Part shown: piece after piece, positions 1 to 5,461 of the stretch
Layout of the letters: every line of letters starts with the position of its first letter
How positions within the stretch are numbered: position 1 is the stretch's first letter
From: a bacterium
Lineage (GTDB): Bacteria > JALSQH01
Direction: 5' to 3'
NCBI GenBank assembly: GCA_027004335.1
Contig: JALTID010000208.1
Coordinates: forward strand, 1 to 7,134
Length of the DNA: 7,134 nt
Translations under genes and position numbers: made by a program
Notes under the pieces: model-generated
The model's database searches: none
The model's input: the letters and a program-made list of their open reading frames with translations, nothing else
Told to the model about the DNA's origin: nothing

Positions 1-545
1 CCTGTATAAGGTGGATCAGCTTTGGGATTGGTTTTTGCAGCAACAACAACAACATCCCCTAAGAGTCCATTGGTTATAAACATTTTAGTCCCATTAAGCA
101 GATAATGATTGCCTTTCTTGATAGCCGTAGTTTTTATCCTCTGCAAATCTGAACCTGCATCTGGTTCCGTCATAGCCACAGCAAATATTTTTTCACCCCT
201 GGCGGCAGGTGGAAGCCAGCGCTTTTTCTGTTCCTCATTCCCAAAATAGTAAATATAGGGAGCCACAACATCGTTGTGGAGGGAAATGGCAAACCCGCTT
301 TCCATTACATAAGCCAACTCTTCCATAATCACAACAGAATAAAGGAAATCTGCACCCATCCCACCATACTCTTCAGGGATCCATGGAAGTAAAAAACCCG
401 CTTCCCCTGCTTTTTTCCATACTTCCCTTGATACCATTCCAGCTTCTTCCCACTCTTCTCTGTGAGGAAGAACCTCTTTTTCCAAAAATTTTCTGAATGC
501 ATCTCTGAAAATCTCATGTTCTTCTGAAAAAATCTCTCTTTTCAT
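1..545 (-). CDS. Acyl-CoA dehydrogenase, long-chain type, N-terminal part (runs off the left edge)
   Basis: FAD-dependent dehydrogenase expected to introduce the alpha-beta double bond into an acyl-CoA in fatty-acid or branched-chain beta-oxidation, passing electrons to electron-transfer flavoprotein; cytoplasmic. The first 181 codons are visible, under half of a typical 380-400-residue family member. Seen are the helical N-terminal domain (about 1-118), with PEEYGG at 57-62, EEQKKRWLP at 104-112 and the FAVAMTEPDAGSD flavin/substrate segment at 121-133. The start of the beta domain follows, with LNGTKMFITNG at 150-160. The pattern (RxFxxKEVLPH near the N-terminus, TEPDAGSDL, AAKT) looks most like long-chain acyl-CoA dehydrogenases, but substrate cannot be fixed because the catalytic Glu region lies outside the window. 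The ATG at 545 is preceded by GGGGG five bases upstream and by a good promoter, which supports this start. It is a separate transcription unit from the operon at 894-6616. Confidence 0.93.
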   Translation of the reverse strand, partial: MKREIFSEEHEIFRDAFRKFLEKEVLPHREEWEEAGMVSREVWKKAGEAGFLLPWIPEEYGGMGADFLYSVVIMEELAYVMESGFAISLHNDVVAPYIYYFGNEEQKKRWLPPAARGEKIFAVAMTEPDAGSDLQRIKTTAIKKGNHYLLNGTKMFITNGLLGDVVVVAAKTNPKADPPYT

Positions 546-569
546 AACTACCCCCGTTTTTTTCCTACA

Positions 570-598
570 ATTTAATATTATTTTGACAATCTTGTCAA
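570..598 (-). promoter_or_regulatory. Sigma70-type promoter of the left acyl-CoA dehydrogenase
   Basis: Reading the minus strand, a perfect -35 hexamer TTGACA (598-593) is followed by a 17-nt spacer and a -10-like TTAAAT (575-570, four of six consensus positions). Transcription would start near 563, giving a leader of about 18 nt that contains the GGGGG ribosome binding site before the ATG at 545. The spacing is what makes the call; no start-site data are available. Confidence 0.6.
583..598. promoter_or_regulatory. Perfect palindrome overlapping the -35 box, probable repressor operator
   Basis: TTGACAATCTTGTCAA is a perfect inverted repeat of 7-bp arms around a 2-bp centre, and one arm contains the -35 hexamer of the acyl-CoA dehydrogenase promoter. 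A dimeric repressor bound here would block RNA polymerase. Fatty-acid oxidation genes are often controlled by TetR-family FadR/PsrA-like repressors that release DNA on binding acyl-CoA, so a regulator of that kind is a reasonable inference. No regulator gene lies in the window. Confidence 0.5.
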
Positions 599-686
599 TA
601 TTTTTCTTTTCTCTTGGTGGTGTCGAGAAAATGAAGATTTTATAACCCTCCCTCGTAGGTTTTGGTAAAATATAAGGTTAAATAAA

Positions 687-722
687 AGGGGAGATATTAA
701 TCACATAGGAACAGGGGAGATA
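687..722 (+). repeat. Short direct repeat AGGGGAGATA, two copies
   Basis: The 10-mer AGGGGAGATA occurs at 687-696 and again at 713-722, 26 bp apart, just upstream of the small plus-strand ORF at 738. Each copy contains GGGGAG, which could act as an SD sequence, but no ATG, GTG or TTG lies at normal distance and in frame after either copy. The purpose is unknown; two copies could be chance. Confidence 0.4.
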
Positions 723-737
723 GGGTTACTCTTTGAG

Positions 738-902
738 ATGACTCTAGAAAGTCCTAAAGAAGCTCCGCTCCTTGAGATTGATGTTCACTATAACACCATT
801 ATCAATGTAACTTTAACAGATGGGCAAGGTCATGATGTTTCTTATTTTCTCAAGAAGTACAGCGAATTTGTTCTTTCCCTGCTTGGCAAAATGTCAGGAT
901 AA
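738..902 (+). CDS. Small hypothetical protein (54 aa)
   Basis: Not recognised. The frame is open from 669 to the TAA at 900-902, and the only standard start is the ATG at 738, giving 54 residues. It begins MTLESPKEAPLLEID and ends SEFVLSLLGKMSG. Alternating hydrophobic residues in the middle (IINVTLTDG) suggest beta strands, followed by a likely helix (VSYFLKKYSEFVLSLLGKM). There is no signal peptide or membrane span. The start is uncertain: AGGG lies 12 nt upstream and a better GGGGAG is 18 nt away, so an unusual start codon or a truncated 5' end is possible. The in-frame sequence upstream to about 696 also reads like protein. Its last nine bases overlap, tail to tail, the stop of the minus-strand AbiEii-like gene, leaving no room for a terminator. 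It could be a remnant of a longer gene. Confidence 0.45.
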   Translation: MTLESPKEAPLLEIDVHYNTIINVTLTDGQGHDVSYFLKKYSEFVLSLLGKMSG

Positions 903-1508
903 TTCTTCTTTAACTATTCTACGGAAAAAGTTTTTTATTTCATCCCAGTGAGGATCGATCTCCTTATTAGCTGTTTTTTCTGCATCTTCAAAGTACACAG
1001 CGGCTCTTAATGTGAGGCTGTGGTTATAGGAAGAGGAGAATTTTTTTTCACACATGGATCTTATATGAGATAAATTCCAGCGGTGTTTATTCATCAAGAA
1101 CCAGAGGTCAAAGAAGTCCTTTTTTTCTCCCCTCTGAATTACTGCAATTGTTTTCATACAGGCAATATCCTCATCAGAGGCGAGTAATATTTTTATTTCT
1201 CCAATCTTCTCCGCTGGTTTTAAAAGGGGGTATTGGTAGCTAAAAAGAGATACCATGACATTATTGATTATAATTTGTAGCGTATCTTCTTTCAGGTTGA
1301 TGATTTTCCCCGCATCAGCTATTTTTTCTGATAATTTTTCAAAGGAGATCTTTCTTTCAGGAAAAGTGAATAGGTCAACATCCTCTGATTCTCTATGGGA
1401 GTACTTTAATGCGAGAGCTGTACCACCTGCAAGATAAAAGTTTTCAATAATCCCATATTTCGAGAGAAGTTCTAAGCTCTTTTTTATCTCTATCAAGTTC
1501 ATTGTCAT
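894..1508 (-). CDS. AbiEii/AbiGii-type nucleotidyltransferase (toxin-like)
   Basis: Member of the nucleotidyl transferase AbiEii/AbiGii toxin family (DUF1814), DNA-polymerase-beta-like NTP transferases that act as toxins in AbiE-type toxin-antitoxin or phage-abortive systems. The hallmarks are present: GGTALAL at 28-34, then HRESEDVDLF at 38-47 carrying the two metal-binding aspartates (D43, D45). Next is the family's DIACMKTIAVIQRGEKKDFF block at about 114-133, with Lys119, Arg126 and an acidic helix (FDLWFLM). At 204 residues it is short but covers the whole core, so it looks intact. ATG 1508 is followed by a second ATG at 1502; GGAAG lies 3 nt before the first and 9 nt before the second, so the true start may be 1502. 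It is the last gene of the operon and its start lies 65 nt inside the preceding small gene. Substrate, and whether it is toxic, cannot be told. Confidence 0.85.
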   Translation of the reverse strand: MTMNLIEIKKSLELLSKYGIIENFYLAGGTALALKYSHRESEDVDLFTFPERKISFEKLSEKIADAGKIINLKEDTLQIIINNVMVSLFSYQYPLLKPAEKIGEIKILLASDEDIACMKTIAVIQRGEKKDFFDLWFLMNKHRWNLSHIRSMCEKKFSSSYNHSLTLRAAVYFEDAEKTANKEIDPHWDEIKNFFRRIVKEELS

Positions 1509-1728
1509 CTACTTCCAGTATGAATTTCCAGAAAGATTGATTCCTCCTGTCCATTTTGAACCATTGTTCAATATATATCTTCTTTAGAAGTTTTCTATCA
1601 TAATCATGTAGTATTTCCCCCGGGTCATCATACATCATTCTTCTCAGGATGAGAATCTCCCTGTTTTCCTCCTTATCCCAGGCGTACCTTTTTTCTTTTT
1701 CTCTACTTGAGTTTGTCCCTGTACTCAT
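1444..1728 (-). CDS. Small charged protein, putative partner (antitoxin candidate) of the AbiEii-like enzyme
   Basis: 94 residues, not recognised as a named family. It is rich in Lys, Arg, Asp and Glu, has no Cys, no signal peptide and no membrane span, and is probably mostly helical (LILRRMMYDDPGEILHDYD at 27-45, then KKIYIEQWFKMDRRNQSFW). Position argues for function: it sits immediately before the nucleotidyltransferase and overlaps it by 65 nt, an arrangement typical of toxin-antitoxin pairs. It does not show the winged-helix look of classical AbiEi antitoxins. The frame is open up to a TTG at 1761, but ATG 1728 (or ATG 1734, six bases earlier) is preferred. Either start overlaps the end of the MEMO-AMMECR1 gene (26 nt for 1728), suggesting translational coupling. 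No strong SD is visible before either ATG, which fits coupling or low expression. Confidence 0.65.
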   Translation of the reverse strand: MSTGTNSSREKEKRYAWDKEENREILILRRMMYDDPGEILHDYDRKLLKKIYIEQWFKMDRRNQSFWKFILEVDDNELDRDKKELRTSLEIWDY

Positions 1729-3355
1729 TTTCATCCCATACTTCTGCACTGAATTTCTCAATTTTTGTATCTGGATCCTTCCAGCATCCAGGTGTCAGGC
1801 CAGCTTTTAAACAGGTATGATCAAGAAAGGTATAGAGATCCCAGTGGTATTCTACCGGGACCTGGGGCAATAGTAACCCCCTGTAAAAGCCTCTGGAAAT
1901 AATAAGACCATCTCTACCAACTTTTATTTCTGAGATATCTTTTACAGGTCTTACTGGAGTGAGTCTTGAAATTTCTATTTCAATTTCGGAGAGCTCACTT
2001 TTTCTCAACGGTGGAAATCTCGGATCATGAAAAGCTGCTTCTATGGCCATATGTTTCACATTGTTAATAAGTGGCTCATGGGGAATGATTGTTCCAATAC
2101 AACCCCTGAGCTCTCCATGCTCTTTCAATGTGACAAAAACTGCCCCTGGTTGATTGAGTCTTTTGGTAGGGGGCTTCCAGTCAGGTGGGTCTTTGCCATC
2201 AAGGGCGTTGGCTATTGTCTGTCTTGCAAGTTTTAGCAGAAATACCCTTTCTTCATCTGTCAATCTCTCTTCATTGAGTTCCTTAAGTTCCATTTTCTTA
2301 CCCTCCTTACTTCCTTCATCTTTTATAATAACCATACTTGCATAACCTACAACTCTATCTTTAGGTCCTGCGGTGTCTCCAGAATTTTTATAATTTAGTA
2401 GAAGTATTTTATCAAGTTTTTTCTGGAGTGCTTCCAGTACAGCTATAACAGGTCCCCAGCTGCACATCTCAGCCTGGTGATTTTTCACAGCGTAAAATAC
2501 TACCTCAGGATCACCTCTTTTAATGTAGTTGATGGTTTGTCTATCAAGTTTAATTGCATCATTATAGGAATGGTAATGTGATAGGTCAGTGCTGGCAATA
2601 TAGAATGCCTTATCTCCAATAACTTTTTTGAGAAGATTCCCTAACTTCAAAGATGTTTGTAAATCCTGCGTCCCCATCACCAGAGGCACTATTTGAATAT
2701 TATTGCCGATGAAATATTGCAGGTAGGGGATCTGGGTCTCCATGGAGTGTTCCCGCATAAACAGGGTTTCATCTTCTGTGATCAAGCCATTGCTTTCTTT
2801 TATAAGTTTCTTAACAATATCAGTGGCTATTTTCACCTGTCCCAGTGGAGTGAGGTAGTAGTCCTTTGTAAGGGTTGCCACATAAGGCCTCAAATAGTAG
2901 TGGGAAATTCCTATTATTACAAAAAGATGAGGAATTTTCTTTTTATATTCTCCCAGCAACTTATACCCATAAACTCCGGTAGGTGCTGCATATATGTATC
3001 CTGCATGAGGGCTAACAATTCCCAGGATTTTTCCCTTTATTTCTGGAAGGCCTGTTACAGCAGATGAGTATGATGATAGCATCCTCTTTAGTTCTTCAGG
3101 GTTTTCCGGATAAAATTTCCCACTTACAACGGAATAAAAAATAGTAGGAGGTTTTTTAACGACTTTTTTCTTTTTGTGGCAACCGGTTGATGTTAGAAAT
3201 ATGAGGGTCACAATTAGGGTCAGAGAGAGCACCCTGTACCATTTTGCCTCTCTGTAAGAAACTCTGTTTTTCTTCTTTCTGGGGCTTATCTTTTCCAGCT
3301 TAATAAATGGAATAAGAGCTAACAAGTAGAGAAAAAATCTTCTTTTTAATTTCAT
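1703..3355 (-). CDS. AmmeMemoRadiSam fusion protein: membrane-anchored MEMO (B) joined to AMMECR1 (A)
   Basis: Two proteins of the AmmeMemoRadiSam system in one 550-residue chain; biochemical role unresolved in bacteria. Residues 1-59 look like an export region: KRRFFLYLLALIPFI near the start, a basic stretch, then a second hydrophobic segment (42-58) ending in the lipobox-like LTSTGC with Cys59 and a poly-Lys tail. The MEMO domain spans about 70-345, with SPHAGY (His117), GISH (His152), REHSMETQIPYL (202-213), STDLSHY (255-261) and EMCSWGP (Cys298). The two His and the Cys match the metal ligands of human MEMO1. The AMMECR1 domain spans about 360-550, with the signature LRGCIG (416-421), HDPRFPPL (443-450) and LPQVPVEY. 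ATG 3355 is chosen over GTG 3364: GGGAGGTGG lies five bases before it, and it overlaps the radical SAM stop as ATGA. An internal SD and ATG occur at 2293 (separate entry). Confidence 0.92.
   Translation of the reverse strand: MKLKRRFFLYLLALIPFIKLEKISPRKKKNRVSYREAKWYRVLSLTLIVTLIFLTSTGCHKKKKVVKKPPTIFYSVVSGKFYPENPEELKRMLSSYSSAVTGLPEIKGKILGIVSPHAGYIYAAPTGVYGYKLLGEYKKKIPHLFVIIGISHYYLRPYVATLTKDYYLTPLGQVKIATDIVKKLIKESNGLITEDETLFMREHSMETQIPYLQYFIGNNIQIVPLVMGTQDLQTSLKLGNLLKKVIGDKAFYIASTDLSHYHSYNDAIKLDRQTINYIKRGDPEVVFYAVKNHQAEMCSWGPVIAVLEALQKKLDKILLLNYKNSGDTAGPKDRVVGYASMVIIKDEGSKEGKKMELKELNEERLTDEERVFLLKLARQTIANALDGKDPPDWKPPTKRLNQPGAVFVTLKEHGELRGCIGTIIPHEPLINNVKHMAIEAAFHDPRFPPLRKSELSEIEIEISRLTPVRPVKDISEIKVGRDGLIISRGFYRGLLLPQVPVEYHWDLYTFLDHTCLKAGLTPGCWKDPDTKIEKFSAEVWDENEYRDKLK
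2291..2308 (-). promoter_or_regulatory. Internal ribosome binding site and ATG at the MEMO/AMMECR1 boundary
   Basis: On the minus strand a full consensus SD, AAGGAGG (2308-2302), stands 8 nt before an in-frame ATG (2293-2291) that is Met355 of the fusion. Initiation here would yield a 196-residue free AMMECR1 protein beginning MELKELNEERLTDEER, a normal length for stand-alone members of that family. It is one of the strongest SD sites in the window and falls precisely in the interdomain linker, so chance is unlikely. It is either a relic of two separate genes or a working second start. Confidence 0.7.
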
Positions 3356-4338
3356 TTTTGCCACCTCCCATATATTGGATATTTACAATATGGACATTTC
3401 CCATCTTTGATGACATTTTTCACCACAAAATAGCCAACTCTCTGGATAAGAAGTCTACCACAATGTGGACAGTAGGTGTTTTCCCGTGGATGCCCGGGTA
3501 CATTTCCTATATAAACATACTTCATCCCTCTCTTATCTGCTACTGAAATTGCCCTTTCAAGGGTTTTTACCGGAGTTGGATAAATATGCTTCATTTTATA
3601 CTGTGGGTAAAATCTGAGAAAATGGAGAGGTACATCTGTGGAAATATTTTCTGCTATCCAGTTCACCAGCCTTTTAATATCATCCACACTGTCGTTTAAA
3701 GTTGGTATTACAAGATTGCTCAATTCCAGGTGGATACCCTTTTTCCACATAGTTTTTATAGCCTCAAGCACAGGATCAAGATGGCCATCGCATATTTTTC
3801 TGTAAAAATCCTCCCTCATGGCTTTTATATCCACAGTGGCTGCATCCACATACTTAAGAAGATCTTTTAATGGTTCCTGATTTATGAAGGCGGCAGTGAC
3901 AAGGGCGTTGTTGATACCGTACTGTTTTGCAAATTTTGAAGTATCGTAGGTGTATTCATAAAAAACTACTGGATCATTGTAGGTATAGGCAATTGAAGGT
4001 ATCCCATACCTCCTTACAGTCTCAACAATTGTTTCTGGAGAGAGGTCAATATGCTGGATCTCTTCTGGATAACTCTGGGAGAGTTGCCAGTTCTGGCAGT
4101 TGAGGCAGTGCATATTGCAACCTGCCGTGGCGATGGAGAATATTCTTGTAGTGGGATAAAAATGGAAAAAAGGTTTTTTCTCTATGGGATCCACATGGTA
4201 GGTTGCTGCTTTGCCATAAACGAGGGTGACTAACTTACCATCAATATTAGCTCTGACTTTACAATCTCCCCTTTCTCCAGGCCTGAGTACGCATTTTTTG
4301 GGACATAATTCACACTGTACTATTTTGTCATCGCTCAT
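3352..4338 (-). CDS. amrS: AmmeMemoRadiSam system radical SAM enzyme
   Basis: Cytoplasmic radical S-adenosylmethionine protein of the pyruvate-formate-lyase-activating-enzyme-like group (COG1180), the third member of the AmmeMemoRadiSam system. The 4Fe-4S/SAM motif CxxxCxxC is Cys74, Cys78, Cys81. An N-terminal Cys cluster (C9, C12, C16, C26) is typical of this group. A C-terminal zinc-ribbon-like pair, CPHC (290-293) and CPYC (315-318), could bind zinc or a further cluster. AYTYNDPVVF (117-126) and LVIPTLND (209-216) are further family-like stretches. At 328 residues it is full length. The ATG at 4338 overlaps the end of the preceding small gene by 11 nt, and its TGA shares ATGA with the start of the MEMO-AMMECR1 gene, so all three are probably co-translated. 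The radical reaction and substrate are unknown; modification of MEMO, AMMECR1 or a small partner has been the working idea from co-occurrence. The symbol amrS is applied by family. Confidence 0.93.
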   Translation of the reverse strand: MSDDKIVQCELCPKKCVLRPGERGDCKVRANIDGKLVTLVYGKAATYHVDPIEKKPFFHFYPTTRIFSIATAGCNMHCLNCQNWQLSQSYPEEIQHIDLSPETIVETVRRYGIPSIAYTYNDPVVFYEYTYDTSKFAKQYGINNALVTAAFINQEPLKDLLKYVDAATVDIKAMREDFYRKICDGHLDPVLEAIKTMWKKGIHLELSNLVIPTLNDSVDDIKRLVNWIAENISTDVPLHFLRFYPQYKMKHIYPTPVKTLERAISVADKRGMKYVYIGNVPGHPRENTYCPHCGRLLIQRVGYFVVKNVIKDGKCPYCKYPIYGRWQK

Positions 4339-4573
4339 TTCCAGTTACCCTGTGCCAGTACATTCCTACTTTATTTGACACCACTCCTCTGTTAATAAGT
4401 TCTTTTAAAATCTCCTCTTTCTGTCTGAGAACTCTGTTTTCTTCTTTTTTAGCTGCAACTGGAGTGGAACCGTTTTTTTTTAGAGCAAAGGCGTAATTAT
4501 GATATTCCACCAGCGTCATAAGTGCAATGGAGATGATGAGAGAAATAATAAAAAGTACCGAGTCCCTTTTCAC
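4328..4573 (-). CDS. Small single-pass membrane protein in the AmmeMemoRadiSam operon (81 aa)
   Basis: Not recognised as a named family. One transmembrane helix lies at about residues 5-22 (SVLFIISLIISIALMTLV) after a short basic N-terminus (MKRD). By the positive-inside rule the N-terminus is cytoplasmic and the tail outside. A charged helix that could coil (KKEENRVLRQKEEILKELI, 42-60) and a short C-terminal motif (GVVSNKVGMYWHRV) follow. The start is GTG at 4573: an in-frame TAA lies only two codons upstream, so no longer version exists, and a later start would lose the membrane helix. The SD is weak. It follows the 3-hydroxybutyryl-CoA dehydrogenase by 20 nt and overlaps the radical SAM gene by 11 nt. 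The overlap ties it to the AmmeMemoRadiSam genes, perhaps as a membrane partner of the anchored MEMO fusion; that role is inference. Confidence 0.8.
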   Translation of the reverse strand: MKRDSVLFIISLIISIALMTLVEYHNYAFALKKNGSTPVAAKKEENRVLRQKEEILKELINRGVVSNKVGMYWHRVTGNER

Positions 4574-4593
4574 ACTTTATATTTTACACCCAA

Positions 4594-5439
4594 TCAGCTG
4601 TACTGGTAAAATCCTCTGCTACTTTTTCTTCCGAGGTAACCAGCAGCTACCATTTTTTTCAGAAGAGGACAGGGCCTGTATTTTGGGTCTTTAAAGCTAT
4701 CGTACAAAAATTCCATAATATCCAGGCAAACATCCAGCCCAATTAGATCAGCTAATTCAAGGGGTCCCATGGGATGGTTCATTCCCAATTTCATAGCAGT
4801 ATCAATACCTTCAGCAGATGCAACATTTTCCCATAGACCACATATCGCTTCATTTATCATAACCATCAGGAATCTGGATGTGGCAAATCCCGGTGAATCA
4901 TTTACCACCACAGGTTCTTTCCCAAGAAATTTTGAAGTTTCAACAACTTTCTTAATGACATTATCAGATGTTCTCATCCCTTTTATAACTTCAATGAGTT
5001 TCATCACAGGTACCGGGTTGAAAAAGTGCATGCCGGCAACTCTTTCAGGATGCGATGTAACCGATGCCAGTTCAGTAATAGGCAGTGAGGAAGTGTTAGA
5101 AGCAAGAATCACATCGGGAGAATAGGCTGCGTCAAGTTTTTTGAAAATTTCCTGTTTTACCTCCATTATCTCTACAACTGCTTCCACAATTAATTCCACA
5201 TTTTTCCCTGTAATTTCTGTGGTTGGCTCAAGCAAATTCAGAGCCTTCTCCTTTTCTTCCTCAGTTAATTTCCCCTTTGAAACCTGTTTCTCAAGGTTCT
5301 TCCTGATCTTCCCGATAGATTTTTCAATAATCTCCATGGATACATCATTTAGATATACTTTAATCCCCTTCTGCGCAAAAACCTGAGCTATACCACTCCC
5401 CATGGTTCCTGCACCAATTACAAGGACACCTTTTATCAT
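4594..5439 (-). CDS. hbd: 3-hydroxybutyryl-CoA dehydrogenase
   Basis: NAD(P)-dependent oxidation of 3-hydroxybutyryl-CoA to acetoacetyl-CoA (or the reverse), soluble, in butyrate/crotonyl-CoA metabolism. At 281 residues the length is typical of the single-function family. The N-terminal Rossmann fold carries GAGTMG (9-14) and the acidic end of the second strand (NDV, 31-33). ASNTSSLPIT (113-122) gives Ser117, and HFFNPVPVMKLIEV (138-151) gives the catalytic His138-Glu150 pair. DSPGFATSRF (181-190) and the C-terminal helical domain with NHPMGPLELADLIGLD (221-236) complete the protein. The Asn usual in the GFxxNR motif is Ser188 here, a change also met in some Gram-positive homologues. ATG 5439 has a perfect AAGGAGG seven bases upstream. 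It lies 22 nt after the glutaryl-CoA-dehydrogenase-like gene, and the two enzymes belong to one pathway with a crotonase between them that is not present here. Confidence 0.93.
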   Translation of the reverse strand: MIKGVLVIGAGTMGSGIAQVFAQKGIKVYLNDVSMEIIEKSIGKIRKNLEKQVSKGKLTEEEKEKALNLLEPTTEITGKNVELIVEAVVEIMEVKQEIFKKLDAAYSPDVILASNTSSLPITELASVTSHPERVAGMHFFNPVPVMKLIEVIKGMRTSDNVIKKVVETSKFLGKEPVVVNDSPGFATSRFLMVMINEAICGLWENVASAEGIDTAMKLGMNHPMGPLELADLIGLDVCLDIMEFLYDSFKDPKYRPCPLLKKMVAAGYLGRKSSRGFYQYS

Positions 5440-5446
5440 TTTTATT

Positions 5447-5453
5447 CCTCCTT
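5447..5453 (-). promoter_or_regulatory. Ribosome binding site of hbd
   Basis: AAGGAGG, seven bases before ATG 5439 on the minus strand, within the 22-nt gap after the acyl-CoA dehydrogenase stop. It fixes the start of the 3-hydroxybutyryl-CoA dehydrogenase. Confidence 0.75.
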
Positions 5454-5461
5454 TTTTATTC

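Noticed and set aside
329-517. 62-codon minus-strand frame
   Set aside because: Overlaps the acyl-CoA dehydrogenase in another frame; no family features.
880-910. Bidirectional terminator between the convergent genes
   Set aside because: The two coding ends overlap by nine bases and no GC-rich hairpin with a T-tract is visible.
1729-1761. TTG 1761 as the start of the small antitoxin-like gene
   Set aside because: It would overlap the AMMECR1 coding end by 59 nt with no SD; ATG 1728 or 1734 is simpler.
2693-3067. 124-codon plus-strand open frame
   Set aside because: Antisense to the well-supported MEMO domain; Cys-rich, unlike any family, and without an SD.
3356-3364. GTG at 3364 as the start of the MEMO-AMMECR1 gene
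   Set aside because: ATG 3355 has the better-placed SD and forms an ATGA overlap with the radical SAM stop; the GTG falls within the SD-bearing sequence.
4769-5125. 118-codon plus-strand open frame
   Set aside because: Antisense shadow of hbd.
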